Assembly (NCBI RefSeq): GCF_000428785.1 | Contig: NZ_AUAP01000002.1 | Span: forward strand, 186,001-250,000 | Direction: 5' to 3' | From: Conchiformibius kuhniae DSM 17694 | GTDB taxonomy: Bacteria > Pseudomonadota > Gammaproteobacteria > Burkholderiales > Neisseriaceae | Length of the DNA stretch: 64,000 nt | In this document: positions 49,801 through 58,349 of the stretch, in pieces | Numbering within the stretch: the first letter of the stretch is position 1 | Layout: each line of letters starts with the position of its first letter | Notes under the pieces: model-generated | Told to the model about the DNA's origin: nothing | The model's database searches: none | What the model saw: the letters and a program-made list of their open reading frames with translations, nothing else | Made by a program: the position numbers and the translations under genes

Positions 49801-50619
49801 ATGAACAAAATGATTTTGCCACTGCTTGCCGGCGCACTGTATTTGGCGGCGTGCGCCCCGCCACAGCCCGTTGCCGAAGCCGCGCCCGATGCTTCTTCCG
49901 CCGCTTCCGAAGCGGCATTGCCCGTTTACACCGTCGCCACCGATGCTACCTATCCCCCGTTTGAGTTTTACGACCGTCAGGGCAACATCATCGGCTTGGA
50001 CATCGACCTGCTCAATGCCGTAGCGGAACGTCAGGGCTTCAAGCTGCGCTATTACCACCACCAGTGGGACGGCATGTTCGACCAGCTCAAAGACAAAGCA
50101 GACATCATCGCCAGTGCCGTTGCCATTACCGAAGAGAGCAAACAGGCAGCAGGCTTGAGCAACCACTACTACAACTCGCCCTATATGGCGGTTGCCCTCA
50201 ATGCCGACACACTCAAAAACTGGAAACAACACACCGTTTCCGCCGCCCGCAACGAAGACACCATCGAAGACCTGCAACAGGAATACGGCGTGGCGGAGCG
50301 CAACATCGTGCCTGCGGATACCGTGTATTTGAGCCTGACCAATCTGGTCAAAGAAAAAGCCGACGTGGTGGTGGGCGATGCCACCGTGCTGGAATACTAC
50401 ATTCACAGCCCCACATTTCAAGCCTACCGCTTCCACACCAAAACATTGCCTTCGGAGCATGAAGAAACCGACCGGCTGGCGTTTGCCGTTGCCAAAGGCA
50501 ATGACGAACTGTTGGAAAAAATCAATCAAGGCTTGGCACAGGTGCGCGAAAGCGGGCAACTGGACGACATTCTGCACCGTTGGCGGCAAACACGCCATGC
50601 GGAAAACCGTGCGCCCTGA
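49801..50619 (+). CDS. Amino acid ABC transporter substrate-binding lipoprotein
   Basis: 272 aa, family 3 solute-binding protein for polar amino acids. It has a lipoprotein signal with lipobox LAAC, an Ala/Ser-rich linker (residues 20-40), then VATDATYPPFEFYD, the family entry motif, and VAITEESKQAAGLSNHYY. The permease and ATPase are not adjacent, so the transporter parts lie elsewhere. AAAAGGAA precedes the ATG. Confidence 0.85.
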   Translation: MNKMILPLLAGALYLAACAPPQPVAEAAPDASSAASEAALPVYTVATDATYPPFEFYDRQGNIIGLDIDLLNAVAERQGFKLRYYHHQWDGMFDQLKDKADIIASAVAITEESKQAAGLSNHYYNSPYMAVALNADTLKNWKQHTVSAARNEDTIEDLQQEYGVAERNIVPADTVYLSLTNLVKEKADVVVGDATVLEYYIHSPTFQAYRFHTKTLPSEHEETDRLAFAVAKGNDELLEKINQGLAQVRESGQLDDILHRWRQTRHAENRAP

Positions 50620-50703
50620 CGGGTGTGTTTCCGCAAACCGCACCGGTTGCCACGCACCCGCGCAAAACGGCTTACCGGATGCGCGGGCAGGGCGCAACCG
50701 CAT

Positions 50704-50732
50704 TTGCCAAACACCCGCACAATCATTATAAT
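50704..50732 (+). promoter_or_regulatory. Sigma-70 promoter of the RTX lipase gene
   Basis: TTGCCA, a 17-bp spacer and TATAAT; the start codon follows 61 bp after the -10. This is one of the best promoters in the window. Confidence 0.75.
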
Positions 50733-50793
50733 AAAAACCATTTAAGCAAATGATTCCGTTTTCTTCAACAAACTGTTTATAAAGGAAAATAAA

Positions 50794-53285
50794 ATGGCTT
50801 CCCGCCAGATTCCCCCCCCCCCCCCGCAAAAATAACTGAACTTGCCGACAACGGCACCGTGCTGCTGCCTTTGGAATACGCACCCACCGAAGCCGAAGCG
50901 GCAACGCCCGACACCGCGCCCGCATCGGCAGACGAAATGCTGCCCCCGCCCGCATCGGGCAACGCGTCCTATATGCCCGCCTACGGACACACCGCAAGCC
51001 ACACCCCGCCGCCCGCGCCCGTGTCTGCCAAAAGCGCCGCCATGTCGGCAACCCCGTTTTGGGTGGCGGGCAGCGCACTGGCATTGGGCGGCTTCGGCAT
51101 TGCCGTGAAAGGCAGTGGCAGCAAAAACGACAACGATAACGACAAGCGCGGCGATGCCCCCGCTTCTGCCAACGGCGGCGGCGACACTGCCGCGCCCGAA
51201 CCCGTTGCCAACCACGTCCGCGTGGTGTACGGACACCAACACCAGCAGCACATCAAGCCTGTGGACAAATGGCAGGACGGCTTGACGCATCAAGGCAAAA
51301 AACTCACCACCGCCGATGTTTCCGAAGCCGAAATCTTGGCAAAATACACGGCAAAACACGGCGCGGAAAAAATCCAAACCAACATCCGCCAAGCCTACCA
51401 ACTCGACAGCGATGGCGACGGCATCATCGACCGCTACGACAGCAATCCCGATGCGTGGAACGTTTCCGACCGCGATTTGCGTATGTTTTCAACATTGGCG
51501 TATAAAGACGAAAACACCCTGAACAAAGCCTTTTCGGGCAATCGGGAAACCATCGACAAAATCAACAAAGGTTCAAAAGACTACATCGGGCAAGCCGATT
51601 TAAACGAATTGCTGACCCACTGGACGGTTGTAAAACAAGGCAGTCCGGGCAACGGCTTGAGCTATACTGTTTTCGGCAACGGCAAACAGGCGGACGGCAG
51701 TTACGAAAACATGGTCGTGGCATTTCGCGGCACGGAAAAATTCAGCCCCAAAGACTGGATTAACGATTTGCAACTGATGAACGGTACTGTGCCTGACCAA
51801 GCCCGCCATTTGCAAAACATCGCCGATGAAGTTATGGCGTATAAACCTGCCAATGTGTATTCCACAGGGCATTCTTTGGGCGGTTATCTGGCACAATTTT
51901 TTGCCGTCAATGCCATGGCGCAAAGCGAAGCCCACAAACAGGCGTTCAAACACAGTGCTTTATTTAATACTGCCGTGTTGAAAACCGATGAAGATTCGCC
52001 CGAAGTTTTGCATCAGGCACGCGCTGAAGCAGAAAAATTTGCCAGCACACTACAGCCCGACCACAGCGATTTGAGTGAAAGCCCGAAAAACAGCTATAAA
52101 ACCAATTCCTATGTAATTACGGGCGAGTGGGTAAGCGCGGGATTTCATGGTTTGGCAAGCGATATTATCAAGGGCGGCAGTACAATTAGCGGAGCGGTGG
52201 CAGGTGCACAGGCTGGCGCAGCAATAGGTGGTCCGTTTGGTGCATTACTAGGTTTCTTGTTCGGAGGACTTGTAGGCAAAAAAGCAGGAGATACCATTCA
52301 CTTTGATGGTTTAGGCTCATATGACAACTCAATCTTCTTTAATTTCAAAAAAGATGAAGAATACGGCAAACACGATTTAAGCAGCTTTTACGAGCGCGAT
52401 GCCAAGCTGCAAAAATATTTCAGCACGGGCTACCGCACCGATGCCCACTATGCCCGTGAAGACCTTGACGGCGACGGCTTGGATTATGTGCAGGAAAAAC
52501 GCATCGGTTTGCGCCCCGACCAACACAACGGACACAGCGATGACGACAATGACGGCTTTTCCGATGTATTGGAAATCAAGTTGGGCAGCAATTTTCGCGA
52601 TGCCAATCAGAAAATCGATTTGAAAGAATATTATGCGGTAAAAGCAGAGGAAAAGCTGCAATTTGCCGTGGCGGGCAAAGAAACGGAAGACGGCACGCTG
52701 CTTCAGGCTTTCGGTGTGGAATTAAGCGCAAACATTCAAGACAACCAATTGGTGTACACGCCTTCCGGCACGGCGCCTGTGGTGTTGGGCATGAGCAATG
52801 CGGAATGGGCGCATTGGCTCGAACACAGCAAAATTGTGAACACGGGTACGGCGGGCGATGACCGTTTGTCGGGTTTGCAGGACAAGGCGGCGGTGCTGTA
52901 CGGCGGCGCGGGCGATGATGTGTTGTCGGCATCAACGGGTTTGGACGTGATGGTCGGCGGTGCGGGCAACGATACCTTCCGTTTTTTTGCCGATGCGCTC
53001 AACCGCGACAAAAGCCCCGACCTGATTAGCGATTTTTCCGCAGGCGACCGTTTGGATTTGAGCGGCATGCGTGCGCTGTTTGCCGACCATGCGCGGGATT
53101 TCAAGTTTTCCGATATTTTGTTCGACAGCAAAAGCCCTTTGTTTGACAAGCATTCGGCGCTGGTGTGGCAGCAGGAAACGCAAACTTTGTCGTACAAAAC
53201 CGCGCATTCCGATGAATTGCACGCGATTGTGCGTTTTGACGATTCGCAAACGCTGGCATCGGTACAGGCGGGGCTGCTGGCATAG
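50794..53285 (+). CDS. Phase-variable RTX-type lipase/toxin, out of frame in this sequence
   Basis: The start ATG (50794, AAAGGA upstream) is followed after six codons by a C14 tract. With 14 Cs translation stops at 50833-50835; with 12 or 15 Cs it would continue into the 808-codon frame from 50859. Numbering from that point, the protein has a Pro/Ala-rich head with a hydrophobic segment (66-84), a class 3 lipase domain (FRGTEKF near 290, GHSLGG 337-342 with Ser339), a glycine-zipper segment (440-475), three DxDxDG calcium motifs (183, 535 and 561) and two RTX nonapeptides (681-690, 699-708) before a C-terminal region like type I secretion signals. No type I exporter is nearby. The stop is TAG at a repeat border. 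Confidence 0.82.
50812..50825 (+). repeat. C14 homopolymer tract
   Basis: Fourteen consecutive C bases 18-31 bases after the A of the start codon of the RTX lipase gene. Such tracts in Neisseriaceae change length by slipped-strand mispairing and switch genes on and off. Confidence 0.9.
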
Positions 53286-53377
53286 GGCGTACGGCCGGCA
53301 GTTTTGAGTTCAAACGCCGTTGTTCCTGCCGGTGCGGGAATGACGGTGTTTGTATATTTAAATGATAATACGACCTA
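53283..53377. repeat. Decayed TA-flanked element after the RTX lipase gene
   Basis: TAGGGCGTACGG forms the lipase stop; a single diverged dRS3 (TGTTCCTGCCGGTGCGGGAATGACGG trimmed) and a right end TGATAATACGACC follow. It shares TA 53376-53377 with the next element. Confidence 0.65.
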
Positions 53378-53576
53378 GGTCGTGTCATCAATTGTATTTT
53401 CCTAATTAAAATCAGTGAAATACAAAATATACCGTCATTCCCGCGAATGCGGGAATCCACTGTGCCATGCTTGGCAAGCAATGTTTTATCAAGATTTGCT
53501 TGAGTTTATTGTTGGATTCCCGCCTGCGCGGGAATGACGGTACGGCGTTTTATCGGTCAAATGATGACACGCCCTA
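53376..53576. repeat. TA-flanked dRS3 element, full copy with TA on both sides
   Basis: TA then GGTCGTGTCATCA; right end TGATGACACGCCC then TA (53575-53576). Two perfect dRS3 palindromes, inverted. 'b' flank left, 'a' flank right. The right border forms the TAG stop of the DUF2459 gene on the minus strand. Confidence 0.85.
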
Positions 53577-54239
53577 GCGGTAGGCGTCCAATATGTCGCT
53601 CGCAAACGGTGTCCAGATGACGGCGGTCAGCCCGCTTTTTTTCAAAGTGCGGTTGGTCCAAGTGTTGCAGGTGTTGAACAGGTGGTAGCGTCCGTTTGCT
53701 TGATAAAAAGCGTCGTTGCTGCCGTAGCGGGCGTGGGTGATGGCGAGGGCTTCGCCGTTGTCGCGGCGTACGAGCGATGCGGTGATGTGTTTGTGCAGGC
53801 GTGCGTATTCGGCGGGGGTGATGCGTACGGCAACGGTGTGGCGGTTTTCGCGCAAGGGGGCAGGGTAGTAGCTGACGCGGACGGCGCTTTCGCCCGTGCC
53901 GCTTACGGCTTCCCATGCCACTGCGGGGCGCAAATCCGCCCATGTGCGCGTTTCCAGATAGAAGCGTTTGCTGCCCCAGCCGATGCCGATGTATTCCGCC
54001 AATTCGGCGGCGAGCGGGTCGGCAAGGTCGGACGGGGGGAAGATGTCGCGCCAGTCGTGGGCATCGTGTTTGACGGGCAGGACGATGTCGGTATGCACGC
54101 CGTTGCTGAGCAGGAAGATGTTGATGTCGCCCATGTCGGAGGAACGGCTGGCGTGAACGGTGAAGTTGCCCAGCAGCAGCGCCGCCGCAAGGTAGGCGGC
54201 GATGCTGCCAAGCAGGCACATCAGCAGTTTTTTCAGCAT
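53574..54239 (-). CDS. DUF2459 family protein
   Basis: 221 aa, an N-terminal membrane anchor (LLMCLLGSIAAYLAAALLL) and a periplasmic domain with SNGVHTDIVLPV, GWGSKRFYLET and FNTCNTWTNR. The Cys-Asn-Thr motif and the His in NGVHTD suggest a papain/NlpC-like hydrolase fold, but no activity is known to me. It overlaps nothing; bolA lies 13 bp upstream in the same direction. The TAG stop is at a repeat border. Confidence 0.8.
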   Translation of the reverse strand: MLKKLLMCLLGSIAAYLAAALLLGNFTVHASRSSDMGDINIFLLSNGVHTDIVLPVKHDAHDWRDIFPPSDLADPLAAELAEYIGIGWGSKRFYLETRTWADLRPAVAWEAVSGTGESAVRVSYYPAPLRENRHTVAVRITPAEYARLHKHITASLVRRDNGEALAITHARYGSNDAFYQANGRYHLFNTCNTWTNRTLKKSGLTAVIWTPFASDILDAYR

Positions 54240-54252
54240 GGTTTGCCGGGCT

Positions 54253-54501
54253 TCAGGCGTGTTTTTGCTGCCATTCTTCGGGGGTGGCGGCGGTGGTGAT
54301 GGAAAGGGCGTGCAGTTCGTTGCTGCCCAGTTGTGCGCTCAAGCCGTCTTTAATCAGGCGGTGGCGGGCAAGGCGGTTTTTGCCGGCAAAGGCGGGGGAG
54401 ACGATGACGGCGAAAAAGTGGTGTCCGTCTCCTTCCACTTCGATGTGTTGGCAGTCGATGATGCCGGCAATCAGGTTGCGGACGTGTTTGGGGGTGAGCA
54501 T
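54253..54501 (-). CDS. BolA-family protein
   Basis: 82 aa, small alpha/beta protein of the BolA/IbaG family, partner of monothiol glutaredoxins in Fe-S handling. ITTAATPEEW and RHRLIKDGLSAQL are conserved; the invariant His lies in ARHRLIKD. Start 54501 (MLTPKHVRNLIAG) was chosen over a longer frame that lacks a ribosome site. Confidence 0.85.
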   Translation of the reverse strand: MLTPKHVRNLIAGIIDCQHIEVEGDGHHFFAVIVSPAFAGKNRLARHRLIKDGLSAQLGSNELHALSITTAATPEEWQQKHA

Positions 54502-54545
54502 GGTGTGTTTTCCTTGTGGGGGTGAAAATGTGTGATGATTTGGTT

Positions 54546-54592
54546 TTTTGCTGAAAATCAAGTAGGGCAAAAAATGCCGTCATGCCCGCGCG
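54546..54592. repeat. Small fragment of the TA-flanked dRS3 element
   Basis: TTGCTGAAAATCAAGTAGGG and ATGCCGTCATGCCCGCG match the 'b' flank and half a dRS3. No ends are kept. It lies between mltG and bolA. Confidence 0.45.
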
Positions 54593-54595
54593 GTT

Positions 54596-55585
54596 TTATT
54601 TTTTTAAGATGTATTTTCGCACGGCGGCGTTGTGTTCTTCAAGCGAGTGGCTGAATTGGCTTTTGCCGGTTTTGTCCATTTTGGCGACAAAATACAGGTA
54701 TTTGGCATCGCTGGGGTGGGCGGCGGCGTGCAGGGCGTCTTTGCCGGGCAGGGCGATGGGGGTGGGGGTGAGTCCGGAACGGGTGTAGGTATTGTACGGC
54801 GTATCGCGTTCCAAATCGGCGCGGCGGATGTTGCCCCGATAGGCTTCGCCCATGCCGTAGATGACGGTGGGGTCGGTTTGCAGGCGCATGCCGATTTTCA
54901 GGCGGTTGCGGAAGACGGCGGCAACGTGGTTGCGGTCGTCGGGGTGTCCGGTTTCTTTTTCCACGATGCTTGCCATAATCAGCAGTTCGTAGGGGGTTTT
55001 GTAGGGCAGGTCTTTTTGGCGGGTTTGCCATGCTTGTGCCAAGCGGGTTTGCATGGTGCGGTAGGCGCTGCGGTAGATGTGCAGGTCGCTGCTGCCTTGG
55101 TCGGCTTCGTAGCTGTCGGGGAAAAACAGCCCTTCGGGGTGGGCGGACGGGGCGTTCGGGTCGATGGTTTTGAGCAGTTTTTCATCGCTCCAATCGCGGG
55201 TTTGGTGTTCCAAATCGGGGTTGGCGTTGATGATTTGGCGCATTTGGGCAAAGCGCATGCCTTCGATGATGCGTACTTTGGTGGTTTGCGGGCGTTGTTG
55301 CAGCAGTTTTGCCAGCTCCCATGCGGAGATGCGTTCGGGGATTTTGTAGTTGCCCGCGTGCAGGCGTTGGTGCAGTCCGTTGAAGCGGGCGGCGGCGGCA
55401 AACAGGCTGCGGGCAAATACGATGTCGTTTTGCGCCAGTTGGGCCGATACGGCGGAGATGCCTTGTCCTTTGCCGATTTTCACGCTCAAACCGCCGGCGT
55501 TGTTTTTCGGAACGAACAGCATGGCGGTGCAAAAGGCTAGGGCGCAGACGGCGCACAGTGCCGTCCATAGGGTGATTTTTTTCAT
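54596..55585 (-). CDS. mltG: Endolytic murein transglycosylase MltG
   Basis: Inner-membrane lytic transglycosylase that cuts nascent peptidoglycan and sets glycan length. 329 aa: one N-terminal transmembrane helix, a LysM-like domain (VKIGKGQGISAVSAQL) and a YceG domain with the catalytic Glu in MASIVEKETG and the motif LQTDPTVIYGMG. I chose the ATG at 55585 (MKKITLWTAL); AAAGGAA lies upstream. Confidence 0.93.
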   Translation of the reverse strand: MKKITLWTALCAVCALAFCTAMLFVPKNNAGGLSVKIGKGQGISAVSAQLAQNDIVFARSLFAAAARFNGLHQRLHAGNYKIPERISAWELAKLLQQRPQTTKVRIIEGMRFAQMRQIINANPDLEHQTRDWSDEKLLKTIDPNAPSAHPEGLFFPDSYEADQGSSDLHIYRSAYRTMQTRLAQAWQTRQKDLPYKTPYELLIMASIVEKETGHPDDRNHVAAVFRNRLKIGMRLQTDPTVIYGMGEAYRGNIRRADLERDTPYNTYTRSGLTPTPIALPGKDALHAAAHPSDAKYLYFVAKMDKTGKSQFSHSLEEHNAAVRKYILKK

Positions 55586-55797
55586 CGGGTTCCTTTCGTG
55601 GCGTGCGGAATGTGGCGCGTTTGCACCGTTTGGCGCGGCAACGGGGAATTTTGTTGGCGTATGCGGCGCATCAGACGGTATAATCGGCACGGGCGCACCA
55701 ATGGCGCGGCACGCGAAAACACGCAGTATAAAGGATATGCCGTGTGCGGACAAATGCCCCGACCGGCGGCATGCGGTGCGGCAAAGGCATAGCAAAC

Positions 55798-55826
55798 TTG
55801 AGAAAAGCCCGAAGTTTGATTATGAT
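55798..55826 (+). promoter_or_regulatory. Sigma-70 promoter of nlpD
   Basis: TTGAGA, a 17-bp spacer and TATGAT, about 150 bp before the nlpD start. The mltG-to-nlpD gap (55586-55977) otherwise holds the shared 5' UTR element described separately. Confidence 0.65.
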
Positions 55827-55931
55827 GGCGCCTGATTGTTTTTGTTTCAACCCACAGGGCAGCACATCAAGCACGGTTCCATGCTCCGCCCCGATTCGGA
55901 CGGGCCGGCGCCCCACCCGAACAAAAGCTGA

Positions 55932-55977
55932 TTTTACCGCCGCCAAAGGCGGGGTTTCAAACCGAAAAGGAATTTTG
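55932..55977 (+). promoter_or_regulatory. Shared hairpin-containing 5' UTR element of nlpD
   Basis: TTTTACCGCCGCCAAAGGCGG, trimmed to its hairpin CCGCC-GCCAAA-GGCGG, is followed by GGTTTCAAACCGAAAAGGAA and TTTTG before the ATG. The dacC leader (63715-63765, minus strand) is nearly identical, and the ribosome site AAAAGGAATTTTGATG is shared. Confidence 0.6.
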
Positions 55978-56982
55978 ATGAAGGCAGAACACAATATGAT
56001 TTCCAACCAACTTTCCCGCGTCATGACGCTGACTGCCGCTCTGTTGTTGAGCGCGTGTGCCGCACAGCACCAAGCGCCCGCACCGGTGGTGGCAGGCGGT
56101 ACGGCGGTCGGCGGCGCGGCGTATGCGCCCTATGCGGCTGCCGAATACGCGCCCGCAACAAACTACGCGCCCGCCGTTACGGGGGCGAACCCCTACGGTG
56201 CCGCGCCCTATGTGCCGGCGGCCACCGCACCGGCAGCCGCCGTGTACAGCCCCACCGCCGCGCCCCTGCCGCACGTTCCGGGCTTGAGCGGCGTCAACAG
56301 CGTCGGGCAGACGGTGGGCAATGTCAACGGCCGTTACATCGGCAACTACGCGCCTGTCAATCCCAATGCGTCCACCCACCGCGTCAGCGCGGGCGACACC
56401 GTGTACAACATCGCCAAACGCTACAACATCACGCAGGACAATCTGCGCGCTTGGAACAATCTGTACGACAACACCATCAGCATCGGTCAAACCCTGCGCG
56501 TGAAAGCGCCGGGCAGCAAGGCTGCTGCCGTGCCGTCCAAGCCCGCGCCTGCGGTGAATCCCGTTTATTCGCCCCTGCCGATGACGAAAAAATCGTCTGT
56601 GCCGAACATTCCGTCCGCGCAAATCGTGTGGACGGCACCGACTGCCGGCACGATTGTGCGTTCGTTCGGCGGCGACAACAAGGGCGTGGACATCAGTGGC
56701 ATGCGCGGTCAGCCGGTGGTGGCGGCGGCAGACGGTCAGGTGGTGTACAGCGGCTCTAACCTGCGCGGCTACGGCAATCTGATTATCCTGCAACACAACG
56801 CCGTGTATTTGACCGCCTACGGGCATAACGAAGCCTTGTTGGTGCGCGAAGGGCAGTTTGTGCGGCGCGGCCAGCAAATCGCCCGCATGGGCAGCAGCGA
56901 CTCCAGCAGTGGCGTCAAGCTGCATTTTGAAGTGCGCGAAAACGGCAACCCCGTCAATCCGAGCCGCTTCGTCAAATTCTAA
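55978..56982 (+). CDS. nlpD: NlpD-like lipoprotein, amidase activator
   Basis: Outer-membrane lipoprotein expected to activate a cell-separation amidase (AmiC). 334 aa: lipobox LLSAC, an Ala/Pro/Tyr-rich linker (residues 30-120), a LysM domain (HRVSAGDTVYNIAKRYNI near 133) and a C-terminal M23/LytM domain. The metal-binding His of active LytM enzymes is replaced (KGVDISGMRG), as in E. coli NlpD, so it is a degenerate activator. A terminator follows. Confidence 0.9.
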   Translation: MKAEHNMISNQLSRVMTLTAALLLSACAAQHQAPAPVVAGGTAVGGAAYAPYAAAEYAPATNYAPAVTGANPYGAAPYVPAATAPAAAVYSPTAAPLPHVPGLSGVNSVGQTVGNVNGRYIGNYAPVNPNASTHRVSAGDTVYNIAKRYNITQDNLRAWNNLYDNTISIGQTLRVKAPGSKAAAVPSKPAPAVNPVYSPLPMTKKSSVPNIPSAQIVWTAPTAGTIVRSFGGDNKGVDISGMRGQPVVAAADGQVVYSGSNLRGYGNLIILQHNAVYLTAYGHNEALLVREGQFVRRGQQIARMGSSDSSSGVKLHFEVRENGNPVNPSRFVKF

Positions 56983-56997
56983 ACACACCGCAAACGC

Positions 56998-57058
56998 ACG
57001 GTCAATGCGCGTTCCGCGTTCGCACGGAGGGCGCATTGACCGTTTTTGATTTTTTTTT
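56998..57058 (+). terminator. Terminator after nlpD
   Basis: ACGGTCAATGCGC pairs perfectly with GCGCATTGACCGT (13 bp), followed by TTTTGA and a run of nine Ts. It lies 16 bp after nlpD. Confidence 0.85.
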
Positions 57059-57074
57059 CGGGAAGACTGTTGCC

Positions 57075-57935
57075 ATGATTATCGTCATGTGTCCGGACGC
57101 GGAAGACGCCGACATCGCCCGCGTGGTGGCGCTTATCCGCGACAAAGGTTTGCGCGAACACATTTCGCGGGGCGAAGAATGTACCATTGTCGGCGCGGTG
57201 GGCGATGAGCGCGTGTTCGACACCGCGCAAATGGAGCGTTTGCCCAAAGTGCAAAAAGCCATCCGCATCGTTCACGATTGGCGTTTGGTCAGCCGCGAAG
57301 CACAGCCCGCCGACACGGTTTTGACCGTGCGCGGTGTCCGTTTCGGCGGCGGCGGCACGGTGCGCGTGTGTGCCGACGCCGATGCTTGCGCCGACGATGC
57401 GCCCGCCGTCTGCCTCGACCCGTTCGCCCCGTCCGCACGCCCCTACGATGCCGAACCCGACTGCCCCGCGCCGCACGCGCTGCGCCGTCAAATCGAACGT
57501 TGCCGCCAAGCCGGCAAAGTCGTGTGGGTACGCATCCGCGACAGCCGCCACATCGACATCGCCCTGAACGCTTGGGCAGACGTGTTGTGCTTGGGCGGCG
57601 AACTGGCGGAAAACCGCAGCCTGTTGCACGAATTGGGCAGCTTGAACACCCCCGTTGTCGTGTACAAACACAGCCACCACACCGTGCGCGATTGGCTGGT
57701 GGCTGCCGAACACGTGGTGATGCGCGGCAACCGTCATGTATTGTTGGGCGAAGCGGGGACGTTCGGCTGGCACGGCGAACCGTTGCGCTTGGACACCGAT
57801 GCGCTGGTGAAAGCCAAAAAACTCTGCCACCTGCCTGTGGTTGCCGACCTTTCGCGCTTGGCGCACCGCTACATGGACACCGGCACGCTGCAAGCACTGG
57901 CGCGGGCGGCGGGCGCGGACGTGCTGGTGTATTAA
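57075..57935 (+). CDS. DAHP-synthase-like protein (type I-beta) lacking active-site motifs
   Basis: 286 aa. Residues 1-75 are a clear ferredoxin-like regulatory domain of type I-beta 3-deoxy-heptulosonate-7-phosphate synthases (ISRGEECTIVGAVGDER, ERLPKVQKAIRI). The rest keeps the order of barrel segments (LVSREAQPADTVLTV, ALNAWADVLCLGG, VVYKHSHHTVRDWLVAAEHV, CHLPVVADLS) but the catalytic motifs are gone: the AGPCSVES position reads CADADACADD, the KPRTSPYSF position reads DPFAPSARPYD and the CERG position reads LGEAGTFG. An enzyme in the shikimate pathway is unlikely; a sensor or binding protein, or a decayed copy, is possible. The stop TAA is at a repeat border. Confidence 0.75.
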   Translation: MIIVMCPDAEDADIARVVALIRDKGLREHISRGEECTIVGAVGDERVFDTAQMERLPKVQKAIRIVHDWRLVSREAQPADTVLTVRGVRFGGGGTVRVCADADACADDAPAVCLDPFAPSARPYDAEPDCPAPHALRRQIERCRQAGKVVWVRIRDSRHIDIALNAWADVLCLGGELAENRSLLHELGSLNTPVVVYKHSHHTVRDWLVAAEHVVMRGNRHVLLGEAGTFGWHGEPLRLDTDALVKAKKLCHLPVVADLSRLAHRYMDTGTLQALARAAGADVLVY

Positions 57936-58089
57936 GGCGTGTCATCAATTGACCGAGAAACCACTGCACCGTCATTCCCGCGCCGGCGGGCAGCCAAAAC
58001 CAAGGCAAACCAATCTTGATAAATCTTGCCCGCAGGTCATCGGACGTGCGCTGATTTTCATTGGAAAAATTTAAATGGTGATGCGCCCG
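57933..58089. repeat. TA-flanked dRS3 element, partial
   Basis: The TAA stop is followed by GGCGTGTCATCA, the 'a' flank and a diverged dRS3 (ATTCCCGCGCCGGCGGGCAG); the second dRS3 is lost, and the 'b' flank and right end TGGTGATGCGCCC remain. Confidence 0.72.
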
Positions 58090-58102
58090 AGTCGTGCGGT
58101 GC

Positions 58103-58131
58103 TTGACCCGATGCCGCAAAATGTTTAGAAT
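58103..58131 (+). promoter_or_regulatory. Sigma-70 promoter of rhlE
   Basis: TTGACC, a 17-bp spacer and TAGAAT. The rhlE start is about 215 bp downstream of the predicted transcription start. Confidence 0.75.
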
Positions 58132-58137
58132 GAGTGC

Positions 58138-58349
58138 CTACTTTGAAGCCATCGACTCCGACCTTTATCGCCCGCGATATTCCGTTTTGTGTTTTACAAA
58201 CACGTCCCGTTGCAGGTTGCCGCCGATGTAACCTTCCGGCAGTTTTCCTGTCGGCGACAACGCTTGTCCCCACATTGACACCCCAAGCTTCTAGGGCTGC
58301 CTGATAAAGACGATTCAGGCAGAAAGTTGTTGTTTTCTTTAGGACGAAA
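58138..58349 (+). ncRNA. Long structured leader of rhlE (candidate regulatory RNA)
   Basis: About 210 nt with no ORF. GTTGCCGCCGA (58216-58226) can pair with TCGGCGACAAC (58251-58261), and inside it CCGGCAG pairs with CTGTCGG. The alternative short hairpin AGGTT (58214-58218) with AACCT (58229-58233) would exclude the long stem. Near the 3' end CTGCCTGA and TTCAGGCAG form a hairpin followed by T-rich sequence, which could act as an attenuator. Confidence 0.45.

Noticed and set aside
57050..57058. T9 tract before the 57075 gene as a phase-variable tract
   Set aside because: It is the U-run of the nlpD terminator. The TTG-initiated longer frame through it has no better ribosome site than the ATG at 57075.
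58138..58349. tmRNA or RNase P RNA in the rhlE leader
   Set aside because: No tmRNA tag frame, tRNA-like 3' end or RNase P core motif could be found; a gene-specific leader is the simpler reading.
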